NCBI GenBank assembly: GCA_016932735.1
Contig: JAFGCI010000008.1
Location: 39,478-103,477, forward strand
DNA from: Candidatus Aenigmatarchaeota archaeon
GTDB lineage: Archaea; Aenigmatarchaeota; Aenigmatarchaeia; QMZP01; QMZT01
DNA: 64,000 bases
Direction: 5' to 3'
Shown one piece after another: positions 7,770 through 15,184 of this stretch. The position numbers and the translations under genes were made by a program. The stretch's first letter is position 1; each line of letters opens with the position of its first letter. The notes under the pieces are model-generated. The model worked only from the letters and a program-made list of their open reading frames with translations. It was not told where the DNA came from and did not search any database.

Positions 7770-8360
7770 ATGCAGGGAAAGCTTATTGTTGTTGAAGGAA
7801 TTGACAAGTCCGGAAAATCGACCCAGGGAAAGATGCTCGTCGATTTTCTTAATTCGAAAGGCCATGAAACTGTGTTTTGTTCAGAGCCGACGTATGAGAA
7901 TCCGGTCGGTTTGCTGATTAGGGATTGGCTAAACGGGAAGGTCGAGATAGAATCCGGAGAGACAATCGCGATGCTTTACACAGCCGACCGCTATGAGGAC
8001 CTTAAGACCAGGGCGCTTCCCGCCCTTGAATCGGGAAAGAACGTCGTCATGGACAGGTATGTTCTTTCCACCATAGTTTATCAGAGCGTCCTTTACGGAG
8101 TTCCCGTGGAATGGATAAAGGAGCTGAATAAGTTTGCAAGGAAGCCCGACCTGACAATCTTTATCGACATTCCCGCGGAAGAATCCATCAGAAGGGCGGG
8201 AAAGAGTGCGGATCGCCACGAGAAGCTCGAGAAGATGGAAAAGGTCAGGGAAGGCTATCTCAGATTCGAAAAGGATAAGAATTTCTTCGTCGTCGACGGG
8301 AACCGTTCGGTTGATGCTGTTTTTGAGGACGTCAAGGAAGCAGTTAAGAATCTCCGGTAG
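7770..8360 (+). CDS. tmk: thymidylate kinase
   Basis: 196 residues from ATG 7770, placed about 25 bases after an AT-rich TATA-like box, so leaderless; an in-frame TTG at 7764 is less likely. Phosphorylates dTMP to dTDP. P-loop GIDKSGKST (residues 10-18), DRY motif (VMDRYVLST), LID region with basic residues RRAGKSADRHEKLEKMEKVR. Neighbouring rdgB also acts on nucleotides. Assignment is firm. Confidence 0.93.
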   Translation: MQGKLIVVEGIDKSGKSTQGKMLVDFLNSKGHETVFCSEPTYENPVGLLIRDWLNGKVEIESGETIAMLYTADRYEDLKTRALPALESGKNVVMDRYVLSTIVYQSVLYGVPVEWIKELNKFARKPDLTIFIDIPAEESIRRAGKSADRHEKLEKMEKVREGYLRFEKDKNFFVVDGNRSVDAVFEDVKEAVKNLR

Positions 8361-8391
8361 ATTTTTATTTTAATCAATTATTTCTTATGAT

Positions 8392-9384
8392 ATGGCAAAG
8401 CTCGCAGTCAGTGAAAAGGACAAAAAGGATCTAATCAAGAAGCATTACAGAATTCTTGGAAATCATGGAGCAGTCGAGATATGCACATGGACGAAGAGAG
8501 CGTTAAGAGGGCAGGGAGTCTGCTACAAGGAGAAGTTCTATGGAGTTGACTGCCATCGGTGCGCGCAGATTACGCCTTTGGCTTTATGGTGCGACCAGAA
8601 CTGCGTCTTCTGCTGGCGGCCGATGGAGAATATGAATGTTCTTGATGTATCAGAGGACGATGTGGACGACCCACAGAAGATTCTTGATGATGTGATTCCC
8701 AAAAGATGGAATCTTTTAAACGGTATGAAAGGAAACGATAAGGTCGATGAGAAGTTTGCAAAAGACCTCAAAGTTCCTAACCACTACGCGATTTCATTAT
8801 CAGGCGAGCCGACTCTTTACCCAAAGCTTGGCGAGATGGTCAAGTTGTTGAGGGCGAAGCCCGAAGTGAGGACAATCTTTATTGTGACAAACGGCCAGAA
8901 TCCGGAAGTGTTAGAAAGGCTTGCAAATGACAATGCGCTTCCCACACAGCTTTATGTCTCGCTGGCCGCGCCAAATGAAAAGCTCTTTCAGGAGATAAAC
9001 AGGTCTGTTCGCCCCGACGGCTGGGAGAGGCTCAACAGGAGCCTTGATCTTCTCGGTAAGCTTCCCACAAGGACTGTCGTAAGGCTTACAGTCATTAAGG
9101 GAATCAATGACGCTGATGAATACCTGAAGGATTATGCGGAAATAATCGGAAAATCCCAGGCAGACTTTGTCGAAATCAAATCATACATGCATATAGGCTA
9201 TTCGCAGCACAGGCTCGAGAAGAAGAACATGCCGACGCATGAAGAGCTCAGGGAATTCGCGCTCAGGCTTGAGAAGATTCTTCCTGATTACGGATATTCA
9301 GATGAGGCCAGGCTTTCAAGGATAGTCCTTCTGAAAAATAAGAAAAGCAAATATGAGAATATGATAAAGCCTGAAGAGAAATGA
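8392..9384 (+). CDS. taw1: 4-demethylwyosine synthase Taw1 (TYW1)
   Basis: 330 residues. Radical SAM enzyme that condenses N1-methylguanosine-37 of tRNA-Phe with pyruvate-derived carbons to form 4-demethylwyosine. The SAM-cluster motif C-x3-C-x2-C is seen as CDQNCVFCW (about 67-75). Further N-terminal cysteines (C31, C44, C54, C57) fit the second cluster of TYW1. SLSGEPTLYP and the C-terminal RLSRIVLL stretch are typical. The substrate methyl group is made by Trm5, encoded at 26398-27222. The mRNA is probably leaderless (AT-rich box about 25 bases before ATG). Taw2 and Taw3 are not in the window. Confidence 0.95.
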   Translation: MAKLAVSEKDKKDLIKKHYRILGNHGAVEICTWTKRALRGQGVCYKEKFYGVDCHRCAQITPLALWCDQNCVFCWRPMENMNVLDVSEDDVDDPQKILDDVIPKRWNLLNGMKGNDKVDEKFAKDLKVPNHYAISLSGEPTLYPKLGEMVKLLRAKPEVRTIFIVTNGQNPEVLERLANDNALPTQLYVSLAAPNEKLFQEINRSVRPDGWERLNRSLDLLGKLPTRTVVRLTVIKGINDADEYLKDYAEIIGKSQADFVEIKSYMHIGYSQHRLEKKNMPTHEELREFALRLEKILPDYGYSDEARLSRIVLLKNKKSKYENMIKPEEK

Positions 9385-9387
9385 ATC

Positions 9388-9957
9388 TTAAAGTATCTTT
9401 CTCAGAGAATCTGTCATCGACTCGAAGACGCTTTCCCATTCATGGTTCTTGTCATCGACTTTCTCAAGGACTATGTTTACATGGAATTTCATCCCGTCGC
9501 AGAGCCCGACAAGGAAGTCCTCAAGCTCTCTTCCCATAGCATGCTCCTTTTCTCCCATCATTCTTATGTCCATGGAGCCGGCAGGGCTGTGAAGATTCGT
9601 GCTAAGGGCAAACATCGAGCTGCATTTTCCGTCGCTGTATATGCTTTTTCCCCGAAGGAATGTTCCGGTTCCGTGCCTTGTTTCTATTATCTTTCCGAGC
9701 GCCGTTCCGAAAAGGTGCCCTGTTCCCTGGAAATCGGGATTTTCTTTCTCCTGCTGGAGATTCAGCAGGAAGCCGACTCTTCTTGCAAGTTTCGTCAGAT
9801 GCTTGTCAAGCACATCGGATTTCGTATCGACCAGAGTCCCGAAATAATCCTTATCGAAATCAAGGAGAATCCTCATTCTGGATTCGTCGCTTGAGCTTTC
9901 GGCTTCAGCCATTCTTTCGCTCATTTTCCTGACTTTAGAAACAACAGACCTTACCAT
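9388..9957 (-). CDS. HisB-fold (imidazoleglycerol-phosphate dehydratase-like) protein lacking the usual active site
   Basis: About 189 residues from ATG 9957 (an in-frame ATG at 9999 would overlap the divergent gene). By eye it aligns over its full length with HisB. ESRMRILLDFDKDYFGTLVDTKSDVLDKHL matches the E-T-x-I to F-x-D-H-L region, GTGHLFGTALGKII matches the D-x-H-H-x-x-E-D segment, and DKNHEWESVFESMTDSLRKI matches the N-x-H-H-x-x-E-A-x-F-K-A end. Most metal-binding His/Glu residues of IGPD are replaced (HHxxED becomes GHLFGT); one H and one E survive in NHEWE. No other his genes are nearby, so a new role is likely. The homology is my own recognition and needs a profile search. Confidence 0.5.
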   Translation of the reverse strand: MVRSVVSKVRKMSERMAEAESSSDESRMRILLDFDKDYFGTLVDTKSDVLDKHLTKLARRVGFLLNLQQEKENPDFQGTGHLFGTALGKIIETRHGTGTFLRGKSIYSDGKCSSMFALSTNLHSPAGSMDIRMMGEKEHAMGRELEDFLVGLCDGMKFHVNIVLEKVDDKNHEWESVFESMTDSLRKIL

Positions 9958-9990
9958 GTTTTTATTGTTTATGTCGCAGAAATAAATAGG
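9957..9990. promoter_or_regulatory. compact bidirectional leaderless promoter
   Basis: Only about 33 bases separate ATG 9957 (minus) from GTG 9990 (plus). TTTATT at 9961-9966 lies about 27 bases before the plus start, and the complementary-strand TATTTATTT lies a similar distance before the minus start, so the two divergent genes appear to share overlapping TATA elements. Confidence 0.5.
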
Positions 9991-10991
9991 TGAGCCCATT
10001 GAAGCTGAATTCTACGAAAGATTTCTATATCGGGAAAAAGACGCCAAAGGAGCATATGCTCGATGAGGCGACCCTTTCGCACCTTCTTAGGGAATGCAAC
10101 AGCTTTATCCCTGAAAGGAAATCTTATGCAGGTGCTCTATGCAGCTTTCTTGAAAAGAGCGGAGCGCTTCCTGACGGCGCATCCGTGCTCGAGATAGGCC
10201 CGGGCCTTGGCAACATCGCTCTCGGACTAAAGGACTTCATGGGAATAAAGGCAAGAAAATACAGTTACAAGGCGCTTGACATATCTGAAAGGATTCTTGA
10301 GAATATGGAAAGCATGGGCTTTGATACCATGCTTTCGGACTGTCTCGACGTCCGGACTGATGAAAAGTTCGACCTCATAATAATAAATGAGGTAGCATCC
10401 GACCTTCCTACACTCGTCGATTATAATGTTATCTCGGAAGAGGAACACGCTGCCGATGCCAAGAGGATGATAGAGCAGTACGGCCTCGACGTTCCGGAAT
10501 ATGATTTCAATTTCAATTATGGAGCAGTAAGGCTCATTGAGATACTTGGAAGCATAGTCAGTCCCGGAGGATTCGTTTTCTTATCGGAGCAGGGTTCAGG
10601 TGACGGCAGGCCCCAGAAGGTTCCTGTCATCGGCCACGATGAGTACACGATAGATTTCAGCCATCTGGAAAAGGCTGCCAGGCAAAATGGCTTTCTTGTC
10701 ATGAGAGGAGAGATAAACCATGTTCTGGGTATAGACGAAGAGAAGCCTTTCATAGCAGGGCTTCTAAGGCCTGATATTAAGGAGCTCTATAACCTTGACA
10801 GGAATGACAGAAATATCAGGGACATAATGTCCGGGATATTCACACCAGACGAGTTCACATCACGGCTTGTCGATGTGGGAGCCCTTAACATATACAATAT
10901 AGAAAAATACGGCCGTTTCATCAGGAAAGAGGCAAAGCCCATCCATGAGCTGTTAAAGCAATTCGAATTTCTTTTGTTAAGAAAAAAGTAG
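9990..10991 (+). CDS. SAM-dependent methyltransferase, possibly MidA/NDUFAF7-like
   Basis: 333 residues from GTG 9990. Class I methyltransferase motif I is clear: SVLEIGPGLGNIALGL (about 66-81). It is followed by an acidic ribose-binding region (YKALDIS), motif IV-like FDLIIINEVASDLPTL and a post-motif strand GGFVFLSEQGSGDG. The N-E-x-x-x-x-L-P arrangement and a long helical insert recall MidA/NDUFAF7 protein arginine methyltransferases; this is a tentative comparison. Divergent from the HisB-fold gene with a shared promoter region. Substrate unknown. Confidence 0.7.
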   Translation: MSPLKLNSTKDFYIGKKTPKEHMLDEATLSHLLRECNSFIPERKSYAGALCSFLEKSGALPDGASVLEIGPGLGNIALGLKDFMGIKARKYSYKALDISERILENMESMGFDTMLSDCLDVRTDEKFDLIIINEVASDLPTLVDYNVISEEEHAADAKRMIEQYGLDVPEYDFNFNYGAVRLIEILGSIVSPGGFVFLSEQGSGDGRPQKVPVIGHDEYTIDFSHLEKAARQNGFLVMRGEINHVLGIDEEKPFIAGLLRPDIKELYNLDRNDRNIRDIMSGIFTPDEFTSRLVDVGALNIYNIEKYGRFIRKEAKPIHELLKQFEFLLLRKK

Positions 10992-10997
10992 GGTTGG

Positions 10998-11243
10998 TTA
11001 GAAGCCACAGCATTTTCCGCATGAAGCACAGTCATGATGTTCCATCGCCTCAAGCTCTTCAAGATTTATGTGTCCTGTCTTTTTTATTGTCGAACAGTCG
11101 ATGCAATCCTTCTTCTTCTCGAATGACAGGACATCTCCGGCCTCAAAATCCTTCCTGAGCTCTATCTCGTAATCATTCTCGTCTTCGGCAGCAATTATTG
11201 CCACATTTTTCTCTTTATCAATCTCTTTTATAATACCTTCCAT
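10998..11243 (-). CDS. small cysteine-rich protein, 81 aa
   Basis: Start taken as ATG 11243, which has GGAGG 8 bases upstream; the in-frame ATG at 11297 would overlap the previous gene. The N-terminal 45 residues look like a small beta barrel (MEGIIKEIDKEKNVAIIAAE). Six cysteines follow in the second half, as C-x2-C and C-x2-C-x2-C-C (CASCGKCCGF at the end), suggesting a bound metal or Fe-S cluster. Lies 31 bases downstream of the EF-Tu-domain gene, so probably co-transcribed. Family unknown. Confidence 0.65.
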   Translation of the reverse strand: MEGIIKEIDKEKNVAIIAAEDENDYEIELRKDFEAGDVLSFEKKKDCIDCSTIKKTGHINLEELEAMEHHDCASCGKCCGF

Positions 11244-11274
11244 AACTTCCAAACCTCCAAAAAGAGAGGAGACA

Positions 11275-11532
11275 TTATTCTGATAATCTGAAGACATGGT
11301 CTCCTGGACGCACTTTCTCGAGCATTTTCATTCCGACAGACTGGCCTTTCTTTGCTTCATCAATCCTCTCGTGTTCAACCTGCATGGAATCAACCGTCTG
11401 TGTGAAATTCGTGGTCGTGCCCTCAACTGAAATCATGTCGCCCTGTTTAAGGTTAGCCGAAAGCTCCACTACCCCGACATCTATCTTGTCAAAGAAATGC
11501 GTTATTTTTCCAACAAGCTTTTTTTCAGCCAT
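11275..11532 (-). CDS. EF-Tu domain-2-like translation-factor-fold protein
   Basis: 85 residues forming a single beta barrel like domain 2 of EF-Tu/IF2 and the C-terminal domain of peptidase U32 proteins: VGKITHFFDKIDVGVVEL, LKQGDMISVEGTTTNF, then SMQVEHERIDEAKKGQSVGM and VRPGDHVF. Stand-alone versions are common in archaea and bacteria and usually annotated only as translation elongation factor-like. No GTPase domain is attached. Precise role unknown. Preceded by an AT-rich promoter region. Confidence 0.8.
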   Translation of the reverse strand: MAEKKLVGKITHFFDKIDVGVVELSANLKQGDMISVEGTTTNFTQTVDSMQVEHERIDEAKKGQSVGMKMLEKVRPGDHVFRLSE

Positions 11533-11589
11533 AATTAAGATTTATTGCTATATTTAAAAAGTTCATTAACCCATAACCCATCCGAAAAC

Positions 11590-11618
11590 TTTATATAACA
11601 TTATGAATATTTATTCAT
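11590..11618 (+). promoter_or_regulatory. TATA box plus 16-bp operator-like inverted repeat upstream of the DUF5320 gene
   Basis: TTTATATAAC (11590-11599) is followed at 11603-11618 by ATGAATA-TT-TATTCAT, a 7-base inverted repeat with 2-base centre. The repeat lies between the TATA box and the start codon (ATG 11632), where a bound protein would block transcription. Its length, spacing and ATGnAT...ATnCAT ends match the palindrome before the DUF134 gene (11911-11926). Confidence 0.55.
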
Positions 11619-11631
11619 ATAGTGATACATT

Positions 11632-11826
11632 ATGCCAAGAGGAGACGGAACAGGACCGAGAGGCGAAGGTACTATGACAGGAAGGGGAGCAGGATATTGT
11701 GCAGGTACCGAACAGCCGGGTTACATAAACCCACCGTTTAACGGTCCTTATGGACAAGGCCGTGGTGCTGGCGGTCCTCCTTTAAGAGGACGCGGCAGAG
11801 GATTCGGCTGGGGCTTTGAAAGATAA
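11632..11826 (+). CDS. DUF5320 glycine/proline-rich small protein
   Basis: 64 residues, very rich in Gly, Pro and Arg. The N-terminus MPRGDGTGPRGEGTMTGRGA and the following GYCAG are the hallmark of DUF5320 proteins, which recur beside DUF134, NifX-type and MinD-type Fe-S genes in anaerobic archaea and bacteria. A related GDGTGPFGGGRGRMGG stretch occurs inside the DUF134 protein next door. Function unknown. Own promoter with an operator-like repeat. Confidence 0.8.
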   Translation: MPRGDGTGPRGEGTMTGRGAGYCAGTEQPGYINPPFNGPYGQGRGAGGPPLRGRGRGFGWGFER

Positions 11827-11897
11827 ATCGCGGTTATCCGCATACCATATTATTAGTTTTTTCTATACAATTTTTCTGGGTTTCCTTTTTCAAAACA

Positions 11898-11926
11898 TTT
11901 ATAAAGTATTATGCATTATAATGCAT
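11898..11926 (+). promoter_or_regulatory. TATA box plus perfect 16-bp palindrome upstream of the DUF134 gene
   Basis: ATTTATAAAG (11898-11907) is followed at 11911-11926 by the perfect palindrome ATGCATTATAATGCAT, ending one base before ATG 11928. The start codon lies about 25 bases from the TATA box, so the mRNA is leaderless and the palindrome covers the transcription start. This is the expected place for an autoregulatory site of the DUF134 DNA-binding protein. Confidence 0.65.
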
Positions 11927-11927
11927 T

Positions 11928-12398
11928 ATGGCAAGACCGAAGAAAATCAGATATGTAAATTTCGAACCGAATGTCAGATATTTTAAACCGAGAGCATTCC
12001 CTCTTATCAGACTTGAGGAAGTGGAGCTTACAATAGACGAGCTGGAAACTATCAGGCTTTCAGAAATAATGAAACTAAGCCAGCTTGATGCGGCGGCAGA
12101 AATGAATGTTCATCAGTCAACTTTCCAGAGGACGCTTGCAAGGGCAAGAGAAAAGATTGCGGATGCTCTGGTCAACGGGAAAGCTATAAAGATTAAGGGA
12201 GGCGATTACAAAATGCCAGGAGGAGACGGAACAGGACCTTTCGGAGGCGGAAGGGGCAGAATGGGCGGAGCCTTTGCAGCAGGCCCGCAGGGCAAATGCG
12301 TTTGCCCGAAATGCGGTTTTGAGACGGCCCATTCAAGAGGGCAGCCATGCAACCAGATGAAATGCCCCAAATGCGGAAGCGTAATGACAAGAGGTTAG
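11928..12398 (+). CDS. DUF134 (UPF0251) predicted DNA-binding protein with zinc ribbon
   Basis: 156 residues. The N-terminal 90 residues are the DUF134 helix-turn-helix domain: MARPKKIRYV start, EVELTIDELETIRLSE, then MKLSQLDAAAEMNVHQSTFQRTLARAREKIADAL as a sigma-70-region-4-like HTH. A Gly-rich linker (GGDGTGPFGGGRGRMGG) similar to DUF5320 follows. The C-terminus has two C-x2-C pairs (CPKCGFETAH and CPKCGSVMT), a zinc ribbon. First gene of an operon of five (11928-15162); it probably represses this operon and the DUF5320 gene through the 16-bp palindromes (inference). Confidence 0.88.
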   Translation: MARPKKIRYVNFEPNVRYFKPRAFPLIRLEEVELTIDELETIRLSEIMKLSQLDAAAEMNVHQSTFQRTLARAREKIADALVNGKAIKIKGGDYKMPGGDGTGPFGGGRGRMGGAFAAGPQGKCVCPKCGFETAHSRGQPCNQMKCPKCGSVMTRG

Positions 12399-12413
12399 AA
12401 GGAGGTAATTAGA

Positions 12414-12698
12414 ATGATGTCAGAAATACCGATAAATCTGGATAAAATCAGCAAAGATAAAATAGACAAAGAAATACTGAGAGCGGGGATTATTGCAGAA
12501 CTGGATGCAATAAACATGTATGAGCAGATGGCTGCATACGCAAATGATGACAACATAAAAAAGATTTTATTGGATATTGCCAAGGAAGAAAAGACTCATG
12601 TCGGTGAGTTCCAGAGGCTTCTTCTTAACAGGGATAAAGAACAAGCAGAGGAGCTTGAGAAAGGAAAGAAAGAAGTCGAAGAGGAAGTGGGTGAATAG
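12414..12698 (+). CDS. small ferritin-like protein (encapsulated-ferritin type)
   Basis: 94 residues, two helices, with an ideal GGAGGT 7 bases before the ATG. AGIIAELDAINMYEQMAAYA carries the first E-x6-Y pattern and IAKEEKTHVGEFQRLLL the E-E-x-x-H; together these give the half-ferritin (EncFtn/demi-rubrerythrin) diiron site formed by dimerisation. Such proteins oxidise and store iron, often as cargo of encapsulin shells; no encapsulin gene is seen here. The tail is acidic. It lies in the Fe-S operon, ends immediately before the NifX-type gene, and would fit iron handling. Confidence 0.8.
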   Translation: MMSEIPINLDKISKDKIDKEILRAGIIAELDAINMYEQMAAYANDDNIKKILLDIAKEEKTHVGEFQRLLLNRDKEQAEELEKGKKEVEEEVGE

Positions 12699-13448
12699 AT
12701 GAAAATAGCAATCAGTTCCGACGGAGACAGTCTTGAAAGCATGGTAGATCAGAGGTTCGGAAGATGCAGGTATTTCCTTATAGCCGAACTGGAGAACAAG
12801 AAAATAGTAAATTCCAGAGCGGTTGAGAATCAGGGTGCTGAACAGGGCCACGGCGCCGGAATAAGGGCAGCCCAGCAGTTAGGAGAGCTTAAAGTTGATG
12901 CTGTATTGACAGGCGACCTCGGCCCGAACGCCACCGGCGTCTTAAGACAGTTAGGGCTCAAGTCATACCACGCATCAGGCATTGTAAAGGACGCCGTCAT
13001 GAAATTCAGCGACGGGAAACTGGAAGAAATTGATAAAATATCCGCACCGCATCCGGAAATGCAACAAAAAGATACAGAAATAAAGACAGAAAGAATATTT
13101 TTCCCATTACTTGAGAATAATGGCAAGGATTCAAAAATCAGCGCTCACTTTGGACACGCGCCTTTCTTTGGAATATACGACGTCAAAAAGGGCGAGCTTA
13201 AAATAATCAGAAACGATCTTGACCACACCGATCCCACAAAAAGTCCGATAGACCAGATACAGGAATCGGTCAGCCCCACGACAATATTCGCAAAGGATAT
13301 AGGCGGCAGGGCGATAGGCATAATAAAGCAGAAAGGGCTCGGGCTTAAGACAGGACCCTACGAAACTGTCGGGGAAGCAATAAAAAATATTGACAGCCTG
13401 AAAGACCAGACAAAGAGTTGCGGCAATGAGGAAAGCATGGAAAGATGA
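12699..13448 (+). CDS. double NifX/dinitrogenase-cofactor-type domain protein
   Basis: 249 residues with two tandem copies of the NifX/NafY/NifB C-terminal fold, which binds iron-sulfur or Fe-Mo precursors. Copy 1 (1-110): MKIAISSDGDSLESMVDQRFGR, NQGAEQGHGAGIRAAQ, VDAVLTGDLGPNA. Copy 2 (about 125-235): FFPLLENNGKDSKISAHFGH, APFFGIYDV, TIFAKDIGGRA. Single-domain forms (for example P. furiosus IssA-type) are more usual, so this is a fusion. It starts right after the ferritin-like gene and overlaps the first MinD gene by 4 bases. A role in Fe-S or metal cofactor storage is inferred from family and context; no nitrogenase genes are present. Confidence 0.85.
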   Translation: MKIAISSDGDSLESMVDQRFGRCRYFLIAELENKKIVNSRAVENQGAEQGHGAGIRAAQQLGELKVDAVLTGDLGPNATGVLRQLGLKSYHASGIVKDAVMKFSDGKLEEIDKISAPHPEMQQKDTEIKTERIFFPLLENNGKDSKISAHFGHAPFFGIYDVKKGELKIIRNDLDHTDPTKSPIDQIQESVSPTTIFAKDIGGRAIGIIKQKGLGLKTGPYETVGEAIKNIDSLKDQTKSCGNEESMER

Positions 13449-14293
13449 GTGTAAAAATGAAGATAATAGGAATTACGGGAGGAAAGGGCGGAACAGGAAA
13501 ATCCACCGTAGCGACCGCTCTGGCATACGAACTGGCAAAGGACAATAAAGTCCTTTTAGCGGACGCAGACGTGGATTGCCCCAATGACCATCTGCTTCTC
13601 GGAATTGAAAGAGAGCACGTCAGGAAAGTGTGGCAGAGGATACCTAAATGGGATTTTGGCAAATGCTCTAAATGCGGAAGATGCGGCAAGGTCTGCAAGA
13701 CAAACGCAATCATATCAATAGAAGGCAGGAATCCAATATTCATGAAATCCCAATGCAACGGATGCGGAGCATGTGTTTTTGAATGCCCTGAAAATGCGAT
13801 TTCATGGGACAAAAAAGACATTGGCGACGTGTATAAAGGCTCGAAATACAACATTGATTTTCTTTCAGGCGAACTGAAATCAGGCGAGCCCGTTTCAGAA
13901 TTCGTTGTGAATTCACTCAATGAAATAATCCATGAAAGGGCTCCTGATTACGATTATGTTATCATAGACACGGCGGCAGGCACGCACTGTCCCGTCATAG
14001 CCGCCCTGGAAATGTGCGATATCGTCTTTGCGGTCACTGAGCCGACTCCTCTGGGCAGGCATGACCTTGAAGTCATACTTTTGCTGACCGGAAAAATGGG
14101 CAAGAAGACAGGCATTGTACTGAACAGGTCTGATATAGGAAATAGTGAGATTATTGTAAAATTAGCTGAGGAATTTGCTCTGCCAATAGTATGTGAAATT
14201 CCTTATTCTAAAGAGATTGTGGATAGTTACGTAAAGGGAAAACCAATAACAACTGAGCATATTATTGAGATTAAAGAGGTCGTTCTGGAATGA
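13445..14293 (+). CDS. MinD-family P-loop ATPase with inserted 2x[4Fe-4S] ferredoxin domain (first copy)
   Basis: 282 residues. Deviant Walker A GGKGGTGKST (about 11-20) with the signature lysine of MinD/Mrp proteins; DADVDCPNDHLLLG follows. Residues about 60-120 are an inserted bacterial-type ferredoxin: CSKCGRCGKVC and CNGCGACVFECP, two 4Fe-4S sites. VIIDTAAGTHCPV is the Walker B/switch. Such tandem ATPases accompany NifX and DUF5320/DUF134 proteins and are thought to load or move Fe-S clusters. ATGA overlaps on both sides show tight operon coupling with the double-NifX gene and the second ATPase. Confidence 0.9.
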   Translation: MSVKMKIIGITGGKGGTGKSTVATALAYELAKDNKVLLADADVDCPNDHLLLGIEREHVRKVWQRIPKWDFGKCSKCGRCGKVCKTNAIISIEGRNPIFMKSQCNGCGACVFECPENAISWDKKDIGDVYKGSKYNIDFLSGELKSGEPVSEFVVNSLNEIIHERAPDYDYVIIDTAAGTHCPVIAALEMCDIVFAVTEPTPLGRHDLEVILLLTGKMGKKTGIVLNRSDIGNSEIIVKLAEEFALPIVCEIPYSKEIVDSYVKGKPITTEHIIEIKEVVLE

Positions 14294-15162
14294 AGACAAT
14301 AACAGTTCTTTCGGGAAAGGGTGGAGTCGGCAAGAGCAGCATAGCCGCTTCGCTTGCCGTAACCCTTGCAAAAGAAAGGAAGATAATATGCGCTGACTGT
14401 GATGTTGATGCTTCAAACCTGTCTCTGGTTTTGGGAGCCAATAAATATGAAGAATGGACAGACTTATCCACAAATGAGAAAGCTGTTTTTGATCTGGATA
14501 AATGCATTTCCTGCAAAAAATGCATGAAAGAATGCTATTTTGATGCAATAGAATGGATAGACAATAAGCCAAAATTAAAGCCGTTTAGCTGCGAAGGCTG
14601 CGGACTCTGCGAACTCGTCTGCCCTCAAAAAGCGATAACTCTGAAAAAAATAAACAACGCGAAGATTGGGTATGCCAATACAAAATACGGGTTTTCGGTC
14701 TTTTCAGCACAGCTAAACATGGGCGAGTCCGGCTCTGGAAAGGTCGTCTTTGAAGTGAGAAGAAAGGCAAAAGAATCCAGGAAGGATGCGGAAATCATGA
14801 TTATAGATTCCGCTGCCGGAATCGGATGCCCCGTTATAGCATCTGTGACAGGCTCGGATTATGCAATCATCGTCACCGAGCCGACTCCCTCAGGAATTTC
14901 TGACATGAGAAAAGCGTTCGAAATAGTCAGCCACTTCAAAATCCCGTGCAGCATAATAATAAACAAGTACGACCTGAACGAAGAGCAGACAGGACTTGTT
15001 GAAGAATTTGCAAAAAGGAATGATCTTAAGATTCTTGCAAAGATTCCTTTTGATAAAAAATTTGCGAAAGCCCTGACAGAAATGGTTCCGATAATAGAAT
15101 ATGAGAAAGGTTATGAAAAAGTTTTCAATGAGATTAAAAATGCCTTACACGAAATCTTTTAA
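14290..15162 (+). CDS. MinD-family P-loop ATPase with inserted 2x[4Fe-4S] ferredoxin domain (second copy)
   Basis: 290 residues, paralogue of the preceding gene. Walker A SGKGGVGKSS (about 8-17), DCDVDASNLSLVLG, ferredoxin insert with CISCKKCMKEC and CEGCGLCELVCP (about 70-115), and MIIDSAAGIGCPV. The two ATPases probably act as a heterodimer, as is usual for this pair. Last gene of the DUF134-led operon: 23 bases separate it from the ureohydrolase gene. Function in Fe-S cluster handling is inferred from family context. Confidence 0.9.
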   Translation: MKTITVLSGKGGVGKSSIAASLAVTLAKERKIICADCDVDASNLSLVLGANKYEEWTDLSTNEKAVFDLDKCISCKKCMKECYFDAIEWIDNKPKLKPFSCEGCGLCELVCPQKAITLKKINNAKIGYANTKYGFSVFSAQLNMGESGSGKVVFEVRRKAKESRKDAEIMIIDSAAGIGCPVIASVTGSDYAIIVTEPTPSGISDMRKAFEIVSHFKIPCSIIINKYDLNEEQTGLVEEFAKRNDLKILAKIPFDKKFAKALTEMVPIIEYEKGYEKVFNEIKNALHEIF

Positions 15163-15184
15163 TGCATAAACATAATTAATTCAC

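Noticed and set aside
9442..9894. Plus-strand frame of 150 codons opposite the HisB-fold gene
   Set aside because: Composition and motif content favour the minus-strand protein; this is a reflection of its codon pattern.
12699..15162. Calling the NifX/MinD cluster a nitrogen-fixation locus
   Set aside because: No nifH, D, K, E, N or B is visible; the same families serve general Fe-S tasks in non-fixing anaerobes.
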